DNA of 64,000 nt from Flavobacterium piscinae (GTDB lineage Bacteria > Bacteroidota > Bacteroidia > Flavobacteriales > Flavobacteriaceae): assembly GCF_004122145.1 (NCBI RefSeq), contig NZ_SBKQ01000005.1, positions 124,001-188,000 of the forward strand, given 5' to 3'. Positions 54,711 to 63,888 of this stretch are shown here, piece by piece. The position numbers and the translations under genes were made by a program. A model generated the notes under the pieces. It was not told the origin of the DNA and did not search any database. It saw only the letters and a program-made list of their open reading frames with translations. How positions within the stretch are numbered: the stretch's first letter is position 1; every line of letters starts with the position of its first letter.

Positions 54711-57700
54711 TTATTCCTCTAATCGGATGTCTAGACCAAGACCTTTCAATTCGTGCATTAAAACGTTGAATGATTCTGGTAATCCCGGTTCCGGCATTGG
54801 CTCACCCTTTACGATAGCTTCGTAAGTTTTTGCTCTACCGATAACGTCATCTGATTTTACCGTCAATATTTCTCTTAAAGTACTGGAAGCTCCATACGCT
54901 TCAAGAGCCCAAACCTCCATCTCTCCAAAACGCTGACCTCCAAATTGAGCTTTACCACCCAATGGTTGTTGTGTAATAAGCGAGTATGGTCCGATAGAAC
55001 GTGCGTGCATTTTATCGTCGATCATGTGACCTAATTTCAACATATAGATTACTCCTACTGTTGCTGCTTGGTGGAAACGTTCTCCGGTTCCGCCATCATA
55101 TAGATAGGTGTGACCAAATCTTGGAATTCCTGCTTCGTCTGTTAAAGCATTTATTTGATCGATCGTAGCCCCATCAAAAATTGGCGTTGCATACTTTCTT
55201 CCTAAATTCTTACCAGCCCATCCTAAAACCGTTTCATAAATCTGACCGATGTTCATACGAGAAGGTACACCTAGAGGATTCAACACGATGTCTACAGGTG
55301 TTCCGTCTTCTAAGAATGGCATGTCTTCGTCTCTTACGATTCGTGCAACAATACCTTTATTTCCGTGACGACCTGCCATTTTATCACCCACTTTCAACTT
55401 ACGTTTCTTAGCGATGTAAACTTTGGCTAATTTTAAAATTCCGGCCGGTAATTCATCTCCTACAGTAATAGTAAATTTCTCTCTTCTTAACGCACCTTGT
55501 AAATCGTTTAATTTGATTTTATAATTGTGAATCAAATCGTTTACTAATGCATTCGTTTCGTCATCGGCTACCCATTGTCCTTTTGTTAAGTGAGCAAAAT
55601 CTTCCACTGCATTCAACATTTTCTGAGTATATTTTTTACCTTTTGGTAAAACTTCTTCTCCTAAATCGTTCATGACACCTTGCGATGTTTTTCCGTTTAC
55701 GATGTTGAATAATTTATCGACTAATTTATCTTTTAATTCGTTGAATTTTACTTCGAACTCCATTTCTAATGAAGCCAAATCATCTTTGTCTTTAGTTCGC
55801 TTACGCTTATCTTTAACAGCTCTTGCAAATAATTTTTTATCAAGAACAACACCATGTAATGAGGGAGAAGCTTTTAAGGAAGCATCTTTTACATCACCCG
55901 CTTTGTCACCAAAGATAGCACGTAATAATTTTTCCTCCGGTGTTGGATCTGATTCACCTTTTGGAGTAATCTTTCCGATAAGGATGTCGCCAGGTTTTAC
56001 TTCAGCACCAATTCTAATCATACCGTTTTCATCCAAATCTTTTGTCGCTTCTTCTGAAACGTTTGGAATATCATTGGTTAATTCTTCGTTACCTAATTTG
56101 GTATCACGAACTTCCAACGAATAATCATCGATGTGGATAGAAGTAAAAATATCATCACGAACAACCTTTTCAGAGATTACAATTGCATCCTCGAAGTTGT
56201 ATCCCTTCCATGGCATAAATGCTACTTTAAGGTTTCTACCGATGGCTAATTCTCCGTTTTGTGTTGCATATCCTTCACAAAGTACTTGTCCTTTTGTAAC
56301 TCTATCCCCTTTTCTTACGATTGGTTTTAGGTTAATACAGGTACTTTGATTGGTTTTTTGAAACTTAATTAATTGATAGGTTTTTTCATCTGAATCAAAA
56401 CTCACCATTCGTTCAGCATCTGTACGATCATATTTAATAGTGATTTTTTCAGAATCAACATATTCTACCACTCCATTTCCTTCAGCATTAATCAGAACTC
56501 TGGAATCTGAAGCAACTTGCCTTTCTAAACCGGTACCAACAATTGGAGCTTCAGGGCGTAACAATGGTACGGCCTGACGCATCATGTTTGATCCCATCAA
56601 CGCACGGTTCGCATCATCGTGTTCCAAGAAAGGAATTAACGAAGCTGAAATCGATGCAATTTGGTTTGGAGCTACGTCAGTATAATGTACAACATTTGGT
56701 TCTACTACCGGGAAATCGCCTTCTTCACGGGCAATAACCTTATCGGAAGTAATTTTTCCATTGTCATCCATTTCAATGTTTGCCTGAGCAATCATTTTAC
56801 CTTCTTCTTCCTCAGCACTTAAGTAAATTGGTTCAGATTTTAAATCAACCACACCATTCGTTACTGTACGATAAGGTGTTTCGATGAATCCCATTCCGTT
56901 TACTTTAGCATAAACACCAAGCGAAGAAATCAAACCAATGTTTGGCCCTTCAGGTGTTTCAATCGGACAAAGACGACCATAATGGGTATAGTGAACGTCA
57001 CGCACCTCGAATCCGGCTCTTTCTCTCGAAAGACCACCAGGTCCTAGAGCAGACAATCTTCTTTTGTGTGTAATCTCAGCCAATGGATTGGTTTGATCCA
57101 TGAATTGAGATAACTGGTTGGTTCCGAAGAAAGAGTTGATTACCGATGATAATGTTTTCGCATTTATCAAATCGATAGGTGTAAACACCTCGTTATCTCT
57201 AACGTTCATTCTTTCACGGATAGTTCTCGCCATACGAGCAAGACCTACACCAAATTGTGCAGAAAGTTGTTCTCCAACAGTTCTCACACGACGGTTTGAT
57301 AAGTGATCGATATCATCAATCTCTGCTTTCGAGTTAATTAATTCAATCAAATATTTTACAATGGTAATAATATCCTCTTTGGTCAACACTTGTTTTTCCA
57401 TTGGGATATCCAAACCTAATTTTTTGTTCATTCTATAACGACCAACTTCACCTAAGTTATAACGTTGATCTGAGAAGAATAATTTATCGATAATACCACG
57501 AGCAGTTTCTTCATCAGGCGGTTCTGCATTACGCAACTGACGGTAGATGTGCTCTACGGCTTCTTTTTCTGAGTTGGTTGGATCTTTTTGTAACGTGTTA
57601 TGGATAATTGCATAATCTGCTTGATTATTATCCTCTTTGTGTAACAAAATAGATTTCACATTAGAATCGATGATTTCTTCCACATTATCTTTATCGATAA

Positions 57701-58526
57701 TGGTATCACGATCTAAGATGATTTCGTTTCTTTCAATAGAAACTACTTCTCCGGTATCTTCATCAACGAAATCTTCGTGCCAAGTGTTTAATACACGAGC
57801 AGCTAATTTACGTCCGATGTATTTTTTTAATCCTGTTTTAGATACTTTAATTTCCTCTGCAAGGTCAAAGATTTCTAGAATATCTTTATCTCTTTCAAAA
57901 CCGATTGCACGGAATAAAGTGGTTACAGGTAATTTTTTCTTTCTATCGATATACGCATACATCACGTTATTGATATCGGTAGCAAATTCAATCCATGAAC
58001 CTTTAAAAGGAATTACACGGGCAGAATATAATTTGGTTCCATTAGCATGGAATGACTGTCCAAAGAAAACACCCGGTGAACGGTGTAACTGCGATACAAC
58101 AACTCTCTCAGCACCATTGATTACAAAAGTACCGCTAGGTGTCATATAAGGAATAGTACCTAGGTAAACATCTTGTACTATAGTTTCAAAATCTTCATGT
58201 TCAGGATCTGTACAATAAAGTTTTAGCCTTGCTTTTAATGGCACGCTGTAAGTTAGCCCTCTTTCGATACATTCCGAAATAGAATAACGAGGAGGATCTA
58301 CAAAATAATCTAAAAATTCAAGTACGAAATTGTTTCTTGTATCGGTGATTGGAAAATTTTCCATGAAGGTGTTGTATAGACCTTCGTTGCCTCTTTCGTC
58401 AGATTTCGTTTCTAATTGGAAGAAATCCTTAAAAGATTTAACCTGTATATCCAAAAAATCTGGATATTGCGGTATATTTTTTGTAGAGGCAAAATTCAAT
58501 CTTTCAGTCTGATTTGTTATCATCAA
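54711..58526 (-). CDS. rpoB: DNA-directed RNA polymerase subunit beta
   Basis: 1271 aa, full length for flavobacterial RpoB. The rifampicin-binding cluster reads [19 protein letters not shown] then [13 protein letters not shown], with wild-type Asp, His and Ser at the E. coli 516, 526 and 531 equivalents, so no resistance change is visible. Other blocks: [58 protein letters not shown]. Start is the double Met at 58521-58526; the first is taken. The gene is 263 bases downstream of rplL, a gap with strong secondary structure. Confidence 0.97.
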   Translation of the reverse strand: MMITNQTERLNFASTKNIPQYPDFLDIQVKSFKDFFQLETKSDERGNEGLYNTFMENFPITDTRNNFVLEFLDYFVDPPRYSISECIERGLTYSVPLKARLKLYCTDPEHEDFETIVQDVYLGTIPYMTPSGTFVINGAERVVVSQLHRSPGVFFGQSFHANGTKLYSARVIPFKGSWIEFATDINNVMYAYIDRKKKLPVTTLFRAIGFERDKDILEIFDLAEEIKVSKTGLKKYIGRKLAARVLNTWHEDFVDEDTGEVVSIERNEIILDRDTIIDKDNVEEIIDSNVKSILLHKEDNNQADYAIIHNTLQKDPTNSEKEAVEHIYRQLRNAEPPDEETARGIIDKLFFSDQRYNLGEVGRYRMNKKLGLDIPMEKQVLTKEDIITIVKYLIELINSKAEIDDIDHLSNRRVRTVGEQLSAQFGVGLARMARTIRERMNVRDNEVFTPIDLINAKTLSSVINSFFGTNQLSQFMDQTNPLAEITHKRRLSALGPGGLSRERAGFEVRDVHYTHYGRLCPIETPEGPNIGLISSLGVYAKVNGMGFIETPYRTVTNGVVDLKSEPIYLSAEEEEGKMIAQANIEMDDNGKITSDKVIAREEGDFPVVEPNVVHYTDVAPNQIASISASLIPFLEHDDANRALMGSNMMRQAVPLLRPEAPIVGTGLERQVASDSRVLINAEGNGVVEYVDSEKITIKYDRTDAERMVSFDSDEKTYQLIKFQKTNQSTCINLKPIVRKGDRVTKGQVLCEGYATQNGELAIGRNLKVAFMPWKGYNFEDAIVISEKVVRDDIFTSIHIDDYSLEVRDTKLGNEELTNDIPNVSEEATKDLDENGMIRIGAEVKPGDILIGKITPKGESDPTPEEKLLRAIFGDKAGDVKDASLKASPSLHGVVLDKKLFARAVKDKRKRTKDKDDLASLEMEFEVKFNELKDKLVDKLFNIVNGKTSQGVMNDLGEEVLPKGKKYTQKMLNAVEDFAHLTKGQWVADDETNALVNDLIHNYKIKLNDLQGALRREKFTITVGDELPAGILKLAKVYIAKKRKLKVGDKMAGRHGNKGIVARIVRDEDMPFLEDGTPVDIVLNPLGVPSRMNIGQIYETVLGWAGKNLGRKYATPIFDGATIDQINALTDEAGIPRFGHTYLYDGGTGERFHQAATVGVIYMLKLGHMIDDKMHARSIGPYSLITQQPLGGKAQFGGQRFGEMEVWALEAYGASSTLREILTVKSDDVIGRAKTYEAIVKGEPMPEPGLPESFNVLMHELKGLGLDIRLEE

Positions 58527-58669
58527 TGGACAAAATTTTGATTAAAAAAAAGTAATTTTTTTGTGTAAATACACTGTTTAACTTATACTTTCTTTTTTAA
58601 AATTGTTACATCTCTAAAAATAAATGGTATAATTCATTTATATTTTTTCTTCGTATCAATCAAAAATTC

Positions 58670-58727
58670 TTTTCGTATAGTAAACTACTATGATAATAAA
58701 ACTTGTTATAATTTTATTATACGAAAA
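58670..58727. repeat. Nested inverted repeats in the rplL-rpoB spacer
   Basis: TTTTCGTATA (58670-58679) pairs with TATACGAAAA (58718-58727). Within this, ATAATAAAA (58693-58701) pairs with TTTTATTAT (58712-58720); the two share three bases and so exclude each other in part. This lies next to the hairpin at 58730-58766. Confidence 0.5.
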
Positions 58728-58766
58728 ATGGTTTAGGTCGTTGGAGGTTAATCCAAGACCTAAACC
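58728..58766 (-). terminator. Terminator/attenuator-like hairpin between rplL and rpoB
   Basis: GGTTTAGGTC (58730-58739) pairs perfectly with GACCTAAACC (58757-58766); inside it TTGGA (58741-58745) pairs with TCCAA (58752-58756), with one bulged base and a 6-base loop. On the minus-strand RNA the stem is followed by ATTTTTCG. It lies 24 bases past the rplL stop and looks like a partial terminator that tunes rpoBC relative to the ribosomal-protein genes. Confidence 0.65.
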
Positions 58767-58789
58767 TAGTTCTTAAAACCTAAGTTAGC

Positions 58790-59170
58790 TTATTTAAGCT
58801 CTACTACAGCTCCAGCTTCTTCTAAAGATTTTTTAAGCCCTTCAGCCTCATCTTTAGATACACCTTCTTTTACATTAGAAGGAGCAGCATCAACTAAATC
58901 TTTAGCTTCTTTAAGTCCTAAACCTGTTAATTCTTTTACAGCTTTAACTACAGCTAATTTAGAAGCTCCAGCGTCTTTTAATACTACAGTAAACTCCGTT
59001 TGCTCTTCAGCAGCAGCAGTATCACCACCACCAGCAGCAGGACCAGCAACTGCAACAGCTGCAGCAGCAGGCTCGATACCGTACTCTTCTTTTAAAATTG
59101 TTGCTAATTCGTTAACTTCTTTTACTGTTAAGTTAACTAATTGTTCTGCGAATTGTTTCAAATCTGCCAT
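58790..59170 (-). CDS. rplL: Ribosomal protein bL12 (L7/L12)
   Basis: 126 aa. The N-terminal dimerisation part ([30 protein letters not shown]) joins by an Ala/Gly-rich hinge (about 35-58, [16 protein letters not shown]) to the C-terminal GTPase-binding domain [21 protein letters not shown] and [13 protein letters not shown]. Normal length. Forms the flexible stalk with L10 and recruits translation factors. It follows rplJ by about 60 bases. Confidence 0.97.
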   Translation of the reverse strand: MADLKQFAEQLVNLTVKEVNELATILKEEYGIEPAAAAVAVAGPAAGGGDTAAAEEQTEFTVVLKDAGASKLAVVKAVKELTGLGLKEAKDLVDAAPSNVKEGVSKDEAEGLKKSLEEAGAVVELK

Positions 59171-59232
59171 TTTTTCTATCGATTTAAATAGTTTGTAAAA
59201 TATAATTTATTAAGTGCGTTCTCGCGGGTTTC

Positions 59233-59748
59233 TTATCTTTCAGATAAGGTTTTAACAATTCCTGCAATTTTACCTCCACCTGATTTAAGTGCAGATATAA
59301 CATTTTTAGCAGGAGATTGAAGAAGTCCAATAATTTCTCCAATAACTTCTTCTTTTGATTTAAGAGCAATCAAAGCATCTAATTGGTTGTCGCCAATAAA
59401 TACTGCTTGATGAATATAAGCTCCTTTTAAGATTGGTTTATCAGATTTCTTACGGAATTCTTTAATGATTTTTGCAGGAGCGTTTCCGTTCTCAGCAATC
59501 ATTATTGAAGTATTTCCTTTTAATATTGAAGGTAAATCTCCATAATCATTTGAAGATGCTTCCATCGCTTTTTCCAACAACGTGTTTTTTACAACATTCA
59601 ATTGGATTCCGGCTTTGAAACAAGCTCTTCTAAGATTTGAAGTAGTTTCAGCATTAAGGTTAGAAATATCTGCAATGTAGACAACATTAGTATCAGCCAA
59701 CTGTGCAGTTAAATCTTCAATAACTCTTGATTTTTCTTCTCTAGTCAT
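59233..59748 (-). CDS. rplJ: Ribosomal protein uL10
   Basis: 171 aa. Starts MTREEKSRVIEDLTAQL, with the conserved RRACFKAGIQLNVVKNTLLEKA block and the C-terminal helices that bind L12 dimers (VIGEIIGLLQSPAKNVISALK). L10 forms the stalk base on 23S rRNA and, with L12, usually represses its own mRNA; the 22-base rplA-rplJ spacer leaves little room for a classic leader. Typical length. Confidence 0.97.
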   Translation of the reverse strand: MTREEKSRVIEDLTAQLADTNVVYIADISNLNAETTSNLRRACFKAGIQLNVVKNTLLEKAMEASSNDYGDLPSILKGNTSIMIAENGNAPAKIIKEFRKKSDKPILKGAYIHQAVFIGDNQLDALIALKSKEEVIGEIIGLLQSPAKNVISALKSGGGKIAGIVKTLSER

Positions 59749-59770
59749 AATATATTTGTTTAACTACCAA

Positions 59771-60460
59771 TTAAACTGCTTTAGGGTCTAAAGCAATTGC
59801 AGGACTCATTGTACTAGACAAGTGAATAGACTTGATATAAGTACCTTTTGCTGCAGTTGGTTTCATTTTGATTAATGTTTGAATAATTTCGTGTGCATTA
59901 TCTACAATTTTATCTGCATCGAAAGAAATTCTTCCGATTCCGGCGTGAACGATTCCGGTTTTATCCACTTTAAAGTCGATTTTACCCGCTTTCACTTCTT
60001 GAACAGCTTTAGCAACATCCATTGTTACAGTACCTGTTTTAGGATTAGGCATTAAACCTCTGGGTCCTAAAACACGACCTAATGGACCTAATTTTCCCAT
60101 TACAGCAGGCATTGTGATGATTACATCAACATCTGTCCAACCGTCCTTAATTTTTTGTAAATAATCATCTAAACCTACGTGGTCTGCACCAGCAGCTTTA
60201 GCTTCAGCTTCTTTATCTGGAGTAACAAGTGCTAATACTCTAACATCTTTACCAGTACCGTGTGGTAACGCAACCACACCTCTTACCATTTGATTCGCTT
60301 TTCTAGGATCAACTCCTAATTTTACTGCGATATCAACAGACTCATCAAATTTTGCAGAAGCAACTTCTTTTAACAATGCCGAAGCATCTTTTAAAGAATA
60401 TAATTTGCTTTTTTCAATTTTTGCTGCAGCCTCTTTTTGCTTTTTTGTCAATTTTGCCAT
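59771..60460 (-). CDS. rplA: Ribosomal protein uL1
   Basis: 229 aa. Conserved L1 features: [52 protein letters not shown] and the C-terminal SSTMSPAI. Binds the L1 stalk of 23S rRNA and often its own operon mRNA. 13 bases separate it from rplK upstream. Confidence 0.97.
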   Translation of the reverse strand: MAKLTKKQKEAAAKIEKSKLYSLKDASALLKEVASAKFDESVDIAVKLGVDPRKANQMVRGVVALPHGTGKDVRVLALVTPDKEAEAKAAGADHVGLDDYLQKIKDGWTDVDVIITMPAVMGKLGPLGRVLGPRGLMPNPKTGTVTMDVAKAVQEVKAGKIDFKVDKTGIVHAGIGRISFDADKIVDNAHEIIQTLIKMKPTAAKGTYIKSIHLSSTMSPAIALDPKAV

Positions 60461-60473
60461 GTCTTTCTTTTAA

Positions 60474-60911
60474 TTAAAAAGGAGCAACTCCTGATACTGT
60501 TATACCCATAGAACGAGCTGTTCCTGCTATCATACTCATAGCGGACTCGATAGTAAATGCATTTAAATCTACCATTTTGTCTTCAGCAATTGTTCTAATT
60601 TGATCCCAAGTAACGCTAGCTACTTTTTTACGATTTGGTTGACCTGAACCTGACTTAAGCTTCGTTGCATCCAATAATTGGATAGCAGCGGGTGGAGTTT
60701 TTACGACAAAATCAAACGATTTGTCTTTGTACACTGTAATCTGTACTGGTAAAACTTTGCCGGGTTTATCCTGAGTTCTTGCATTAAATTGCTTACAGAA
60801 CTCCATGATGTTAACTCCAGCAGCTCCCAAAGCAGGTCCGACCGGTGGCGAAGGATTCGCGGCACCTCCCTTTACTTGTAGTTTAACTACTTTACTAACT
60901 TCTTTAGCCAT
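60474..60911 (-). CDS. rplK: Ribosomal protein uL11
   Basis: 145 aa. [42 protein letters not shown] (two-part N-terminal domain, PPVGPALG) and the C-terminal RNA-binding part ([28 protein letters not shown]) are typical. Forms the GTPase-associated centre with L10. A hairpin in its leader (60931-60956) may be an L1 target. Confidence 0.97.
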   Translation of the reverse strand: MAKEVSKVVKLQVKGGAANPSPPVGPALGAAGVNIMEFCKQFNARTQDKPGKVLPVQITVYKDKSFDFVVKTPPAAIQLLDATKLKSGSGQPNRKKVASVTWDQIRTIAEDKMVDLNAFTIESAMSMIAGTARSMGITVSGVAPF

Positions 60912-60930
60912 TGTGTTTTAAAAAATTTAG

Positions 60931-60956
60931 CACATCTCAATTGGAAGCAAGATGCG
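60931..60956 (-). promoter_or_regulatory. Hairpin in the rplK leader, possible L1 operator
   Basis: CACATCT (60931-60937) and AGATGCG (60950-60956) form a 7-bp stem on the minus-strand RNA with one G-U pair and a 12-base loop, 20 bases before the rplK ATG. L1 commonly represses rplKA by binding such a leader structure; I cannot confirm the L1 contact nucleotides by eye. Confidence 0.35.
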
Positions 60957-60976
60957 GTTTATAATAATGTAACAAA

Positions 60977-61528
60977 TTATACTTTTTCAACTTGCATAAA
61001 CCCTAATTCTAAAGGTGTTTTTCTTCCGAAAATTTTCACCATTACTTCAAGTTTACGCTTGTCTTCATTAATTTTTTCAACTGTTCCATTGAAACCGTTG
61101 AAAGGACCGTCAATTACTTTGATGGTTTCACCAATATTGAATGGTATATTTTGAGTATCGGCAGTAATCGCCAATTCATCTACTTTACCTAACATTCTAT
61201 TCACTTCAGATAAACGTAAAGGGACAGGATCGCCACCTTTTACTTCACCTAAAAAACCAATTACTCCTGTAATAGATTTAATAATGTGTGGAATTTCACC
61301 TATCAAATTAGCTTCAATCATAACATAACCAGGAAAATATACTTTATCCTTTGCTATTTTCTTGCCGTCTCTTACTTGTACTACTTTTTCGGTAGGAACC
61401 AAAACCTGAGCAATATGATCTGCTAATTGAAGACGATTTATTTCGTTTTCGATATAAGTTTTAACCTTATTTTCTTGGCCACTTACAGCTCTAACGACAT
61501 ACCACTTTTTTAAACTACTATCAGCCAT
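60977..61528 (-). CDS. nusG: Transcription termination/antitermination protein NusG
   Basis: 183 aa. N-terminal NGN domain (KKWYVVRAVSGQENKVKTYIE, VYFPGYVMIEANL), then a C-terminal KOW domain (GETIKVIDGPFNGFNGTVEKIN). Links RNA polymerase to Rho and the ribosome. Between secE and rplK on one strand, as in many bacteria. Confidence 0.96.
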   Translation of the reverse strand: MADSSLKKWYVVRAVSGQENKVKTYIENEINRLQLADHIAQVLVPTEKVVQVRDGKKIAKDKVYFPGYVMIEANLIGEIPHIIKSITGVIGFLGEVKGGDPVPLRLSEVNRMLGKVDELAITADTQNIPFNIGETIKVIDGPFNGFNGTVEKINEDKRKLEVMVKIFGRKTPLELGFMQVEKV

Positions 61529-61536
61529 AACAGATA

Positions 61537-61734
61537 TTATCCTTTTATCAAATTAAAAAATCCTGATATTGCTTTTCTGAAAACTTCATCAACACCCCAC
61601 GTAGCAAGTGAAAATACAATTGTAAATACCGCTACAATTATGGTTAAACGTTGTACTTCTGCCCAAGGCAACCAAGTTACATTGGTTTTAAGTTCTTGAA
61701 AAGCTTCTGTTATATAGTTAACAACTTTTGTCAT
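61537..61734 (-). CDS. secE: Protein translocase subunit SecE
   Basis: 65 aa from ATG 61732-61734 (MTKVVNYITEAF); the frame runs through tRNA-Trp to 61779, but that stretch is not part of the protein. One amphipathic helix (ITEAFQELKTNVTWLPWAEVQRLT) and one membrane segment (IIVAVFTIVFSLATWGV) give the short, single-span SecE form. It clamps SecY in the Sec translocon. It lies between tRNA-Trp and nusG. Confidence 0.94.
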   Translation of the reverse strand: MTKVVNYITEAFQELKTNVTWLPWAEVQRLTIIVAVFTIVFSLATWGVDEVFRKAISGFFNLIKG

Positions 61735-61749
61735 TATAATTGATTTTTG

Positions 61750-61820
61750 CACGGATGGAGAGATTCGAACTCCCATCAACGGTTTTGGAGACCGCTATTC
61801 TACCCTTGAACTACACCCGT
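61750..61820 (-). tRNA. tRNA-Trp (CCA)
   Basis: 71 nt cloverleaf: acceptor ACGGGTG/CATCCGT, D arm, anticodon loop CTCCAAA (anticodon CCA), T arm with GTTCGAATC. Discriminator is G; CCA end not fully encoded. Lies between tuf and secE. Confidence 0.96.
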
Positions 61821-61826
61821 TTGTTA

Positions 61827-61863
61827 AAAGCCAGTCACACTCCGAAGAATATGAACTGGCTTT
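61827..61863 (-). terminator. Terminator-like hairpin between tuf and tRNA-Trp
   Basis: AAAGCCAGT (61827-61835) pairs perfectly with ACTGGCTTT (61855-61863), 9 bp with a 19-base loop; on the minus strand the stem is followed by TTTTAACA. It starts 15 bases past the tuf stop. Long loop and short T run suggest a partial terminator or processing site between tuf and the tRNA-Trp/secE part. Confidence 0.5.
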
Positions 61864-61877
61864 ATATAATTTATGAA

Positions 61878-63065
61878 TTAGTCAACGATTTCAGTAACCT
61901 GACCAGCACCTACAGTTCTACCACCTTCACGGATAGCAAAACGTAAACCTAGGTTAAGAGCGATAGGGCTCAATAAAGTTACGTCGATAGTTAAGTTATC
62001 ACCAGGCATTACCATTTCAACTCCAGCCGGTAAAGAAATAGTACCAGTTACGTCAGTTGTTCTTACATAGAACTGTGGACGATAGTTGTTGTGGAATGGC
62101 GTATGACGACCACCTTCTTCTTTTTTCAAGATATACACCTCAGCTTTGAATTTAGCGTGTGGTTTTACTGAACCTGGTTTACAAATTACCATACCTCTGC
62201 GGATATCAGCTTTGTCAATACCTCTCAATAAAAGACCTACGTTATCTCCAGCTTCACCTCTATCAAGGATTTTACGGAACATCTCAACCCCTGTAATAGT
62301 GGAAGTCAATTTGTCTGCACCCATACCGATGATTTCAACTGGGTCTCCAGTATTAGCAACACCTGTTTCGATACGACCTGTAGCTACAGTTCCACGACCG
62401 GTAATTGTAAATACGTCTTCAACAGGCATCAAGAATGGTTTAGCATTATCACGCACTGGCTCTTCGATCCAAGCATCAACAGCTTCCATTAATTCCATGA
62501 TTTTTTCAACCCATTTAGCATCTCCATTCAATCCTCCTAAAGCTGAACCTTGGATAACCGGACCATTATCTCCATCATATTCATAAAAAGATAATAAGTC
62601 TCTAATTTCCATTTCAACTAGCTCTAAAAGCTCAGCATCATCAACCATATCCACTTTGTTCATGAATACAACGATTCTTGGAATACCAACCTGACGCCCT
62701 AAAAGGATGTGCTCACGTGTTTGTGGCATTGGACCGTCTGTAGCAGCAACTACTAAGATAGCACCATCCATTTGAGCAGCACCAGTAACCATGTTTTTTA
62801 CATAATCCGCGTGACCTGGACAGTCTACGTGAGCGTAGTGACGGTTAGCTGTTTCATACTCTACGTGTGAAGTATTGATAGTAATACCTCTTTCTTTCTC
62901 CTCAGGAGCATTATCAATTTGATCAAACGATTTTGCTTGACAGAAACCTTTCTCAGACAATACTTTAGTAATTGCCGCAGTTAATGTAGTTTTACCGTGA
63001 TCTACGTGTCCAATTGTACCTATATTTAAGTGCGGTTTGGAACGATTAAAACTTTCTTTTGCCAT
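61878..63065 (-). CDS. tuf: Elongation factor Tu
   Basis: 395 aa, full length. GTP-binding motifs [18 protein letters not shown] and NKVD are intact, domain 2 and 3 blocks follow ([14 protein letters not shown], ending [10 protein letters not shown]). Delivers aminoacyl-tRNA to the ribosome. Downstream of tRNA-Thr(GGU) and upstream of tRNA-Trp, the arrangement known from tufB operons. Confidence 0.98.
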   Translation of the reverse strand: MAKESFNRSKPHLNIGTIGHVDHGKTTLTAAITKVLSEKGFCQAKSFDQIDNAPEEKERGITINTSHVEYETANRHYAHVDCPGHADYVKNMVTGAAQMDGAILVVAATDGPMPQTREHILLGRQVGIPRIVVFMNKVDMVDDAELLELVEMEIRDLLSFYEYDGDNGPVIQGSALGGLNGDAKWVEKIMELMEAVDAWIEEPVRDNAKPFLMPVEDVFTITGRGTVATGRIETGVANTGDPVEIIGMGADKLTSTITGVEMFRKILDRGEAGDNVGLLLRGIDKADIRRGMVICKPGSVKPHAKFKAEVYILKKEEGGRHTPFHNNYRPQFYVRTTDVTGTISLPAGVEMVMPGDNLTIDVTLLSPIALNLGLRFAIREGGRTVGAGQVTEIVD

Positions 63066-63119
63066 TTTACTTAATTTTTAATCTTAGTTATATAATAGTG
63101 TTTAAATCTTACGACTTTG

Positions 63120-63191
63120 AGCCAATGACGGGATTTGAACCCGTGACCTCTTCCTTACCAAGGAAGCACTCTACCCCTGAGCTACACCGGC
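63120..63191 (-). tRNA. tRNA-Thr (GGU)
   Basis: 72 nt cloverleaf: acceptor GCCGGTG/CATTGGC, anticodon loop TTGGTAA (anticodon GGU), T loop TTCAAAT. Lies 54 bases upstream of the tuf start. Confidence 0.96.
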
Positions 63192-63220
63192 AAGAAATTA
63201 ATCTTTCAAGTTAAAAATTG

Positions 63221-63302
63221 TGGGGAGAGCAGGATTCGAACCTGCGAAGATGTAATCAGCGGATTTACAGTCCGCCCTCGTTGGCCGCTTGAGTATCTCC
63301 CC
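63221..63302 (-). tRNA. tRNA-Tyr (GUA)
   Basis: 82 nt with a long variable arm, as for class II tRNA-Tyr: acceptor GGGGAGA/TCTCCCC, anticodon loop CTGTAAA (anticodon GUA), T loop TTCGAAT, discriminator A. Confidence 0.96.
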
Positions 63303-63385
63303 TCAAATTTTTAAAACTTTTAAATGAACGTAAATGCTTTGAAATTATAATCTTACAAAACATTTTCTAACAAATCTTTTAATTG

Positions 63386-63459
63386 AGCCGATAGAGGGAC
63401 TCGAACCCACGACCTGCTGATTACAAATCAGCTGCTCTAGCCAGCTGAGCTACACCGGC
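63386..63459 (-). tRNA. tRNA-Thr (UGU)
   Basis: 74 nt cloverleaf: acceptor GCCGGTG/TATCGGC, anticodon loop TTTGTAA (anticodon UGU), T loop TTCGAGT. First tRNA of the tRNA-tuf-rpo transcript. Confidence 0.96.
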
Positions 63460-63469
63460 GTTACTCAAT

Positions 63470-63496
63470 AAAAAAAGCCCGCTATTTCTAACGGAC
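63470..63496 (-). terminator. hpf terminator hairpin
   Basis: On the minus strand GTCCGTT (63490-63496) pairs with AGCGGGC (63477-63483) with two G-U pairs, a 6-base loop and then TTTTTTT (63470-63476). The G-U pairs are mismatches on the plus strand, so it works for the minus strand. It follows the hpf stop by 55 bases and overlaps the start of the next promoter's transcript. Confidence 0.7.
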
Positions 63497-63498
63497 TG

Positions 63499-63529
63499 CA
63501 AATGTATAGATTTTATTTGTCAATCAAAA
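63499..63529 (-). promoter_or_regulatory. Promoter of the tRNA-tuf-rpo operon
   Basis: Minus strand: -33 TTTTG (63525-63529), 18-base spacer, -7 TACATTTG (63499-63506), an excellent match to the Bacteroidota TTTG...TAnnTTTG consensus. Transcription should start near 63493-63496, 35 bases upstream of tRNA-Thr(UGU). Confidence 0.7.
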
Positions 63530-63551
63530 CATTTTTTAAAAAAAATTTATA

Positions 63552-63854
63552 CTATATATGTGTTCTGATTTTTTCTTTCCTTTTTAAAAGCAAACGCTCC
63601 AATGCTTCTGTGGAAGAATCAACTGCTTCTTCAAATGTTTTACACTGTTTTTTCACCATAAAATCATCGCCCGGTACATGAATTTTAATTTCGACAATTT
63701 TATTTTCTTTCTCACTGGTAGATTCTACCTTTAAAAAAACATCAGCTACAACTACTTTATCATAATATTTTTCGAGTTTATCCATTCGAGTTTGAATGAA
63801 ATCTACTAACTTTCCGTCAATATTAAAGTTTACAGCATTAACATTTACCTTCAT
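63552..63854 (-). CDS. hpf: Short-form ribosome hibernation promoting factor (HPF/RaiA family)
   Basis: 100 aa. MKVNVNAVNFNIDGKLVDFIQTRMDKLEKYYDKVV with the beta-alpha fold, then EIKIHVPGDDFMVKKQCKTFEEAVDSSTEALERLLLKRKEKI. Short form (no C-terminal extension), sequestering ribosomes in stationary phase. It is downstream of the XerC-like gene, 34 bases away, on the same strand, and ahead of the tRNA-tuf-rpo block. Confidence 0.9.
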   Translation of the reverse strand: MKVNVNAVNFNIDGKLVDFIQTRMDKLEKYYDKVVVADVFLKVESTSEKENKIVEIKIHVPGDDFMVKKQCKTFEEAVDSSTEALERLLLKRKEKIRTHI

Positions 63855-63888
63855 AATCTAATTTTTAAGGTTAAACAAACTTTGCGAA

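Noticed and set aside
55672..58149. Long plus-strand frames opposite rpoB (for example 150 and 170 codons)
   Set aside because: They lie antisense to strongly conserved rpoB coding sequence, show no domain, and are explained by codon use on the other strand.
61735..61779. secE start further upstream at 61779
   Set aside because: The extra codons read through the tRNA-Trp sequence; the ATG at 61734 matches SecE N-termini.
62146..62586. 146-codon frame opposite tuf
   Set aside because: Antisense shadow of tuf; no signal, motif or start context.
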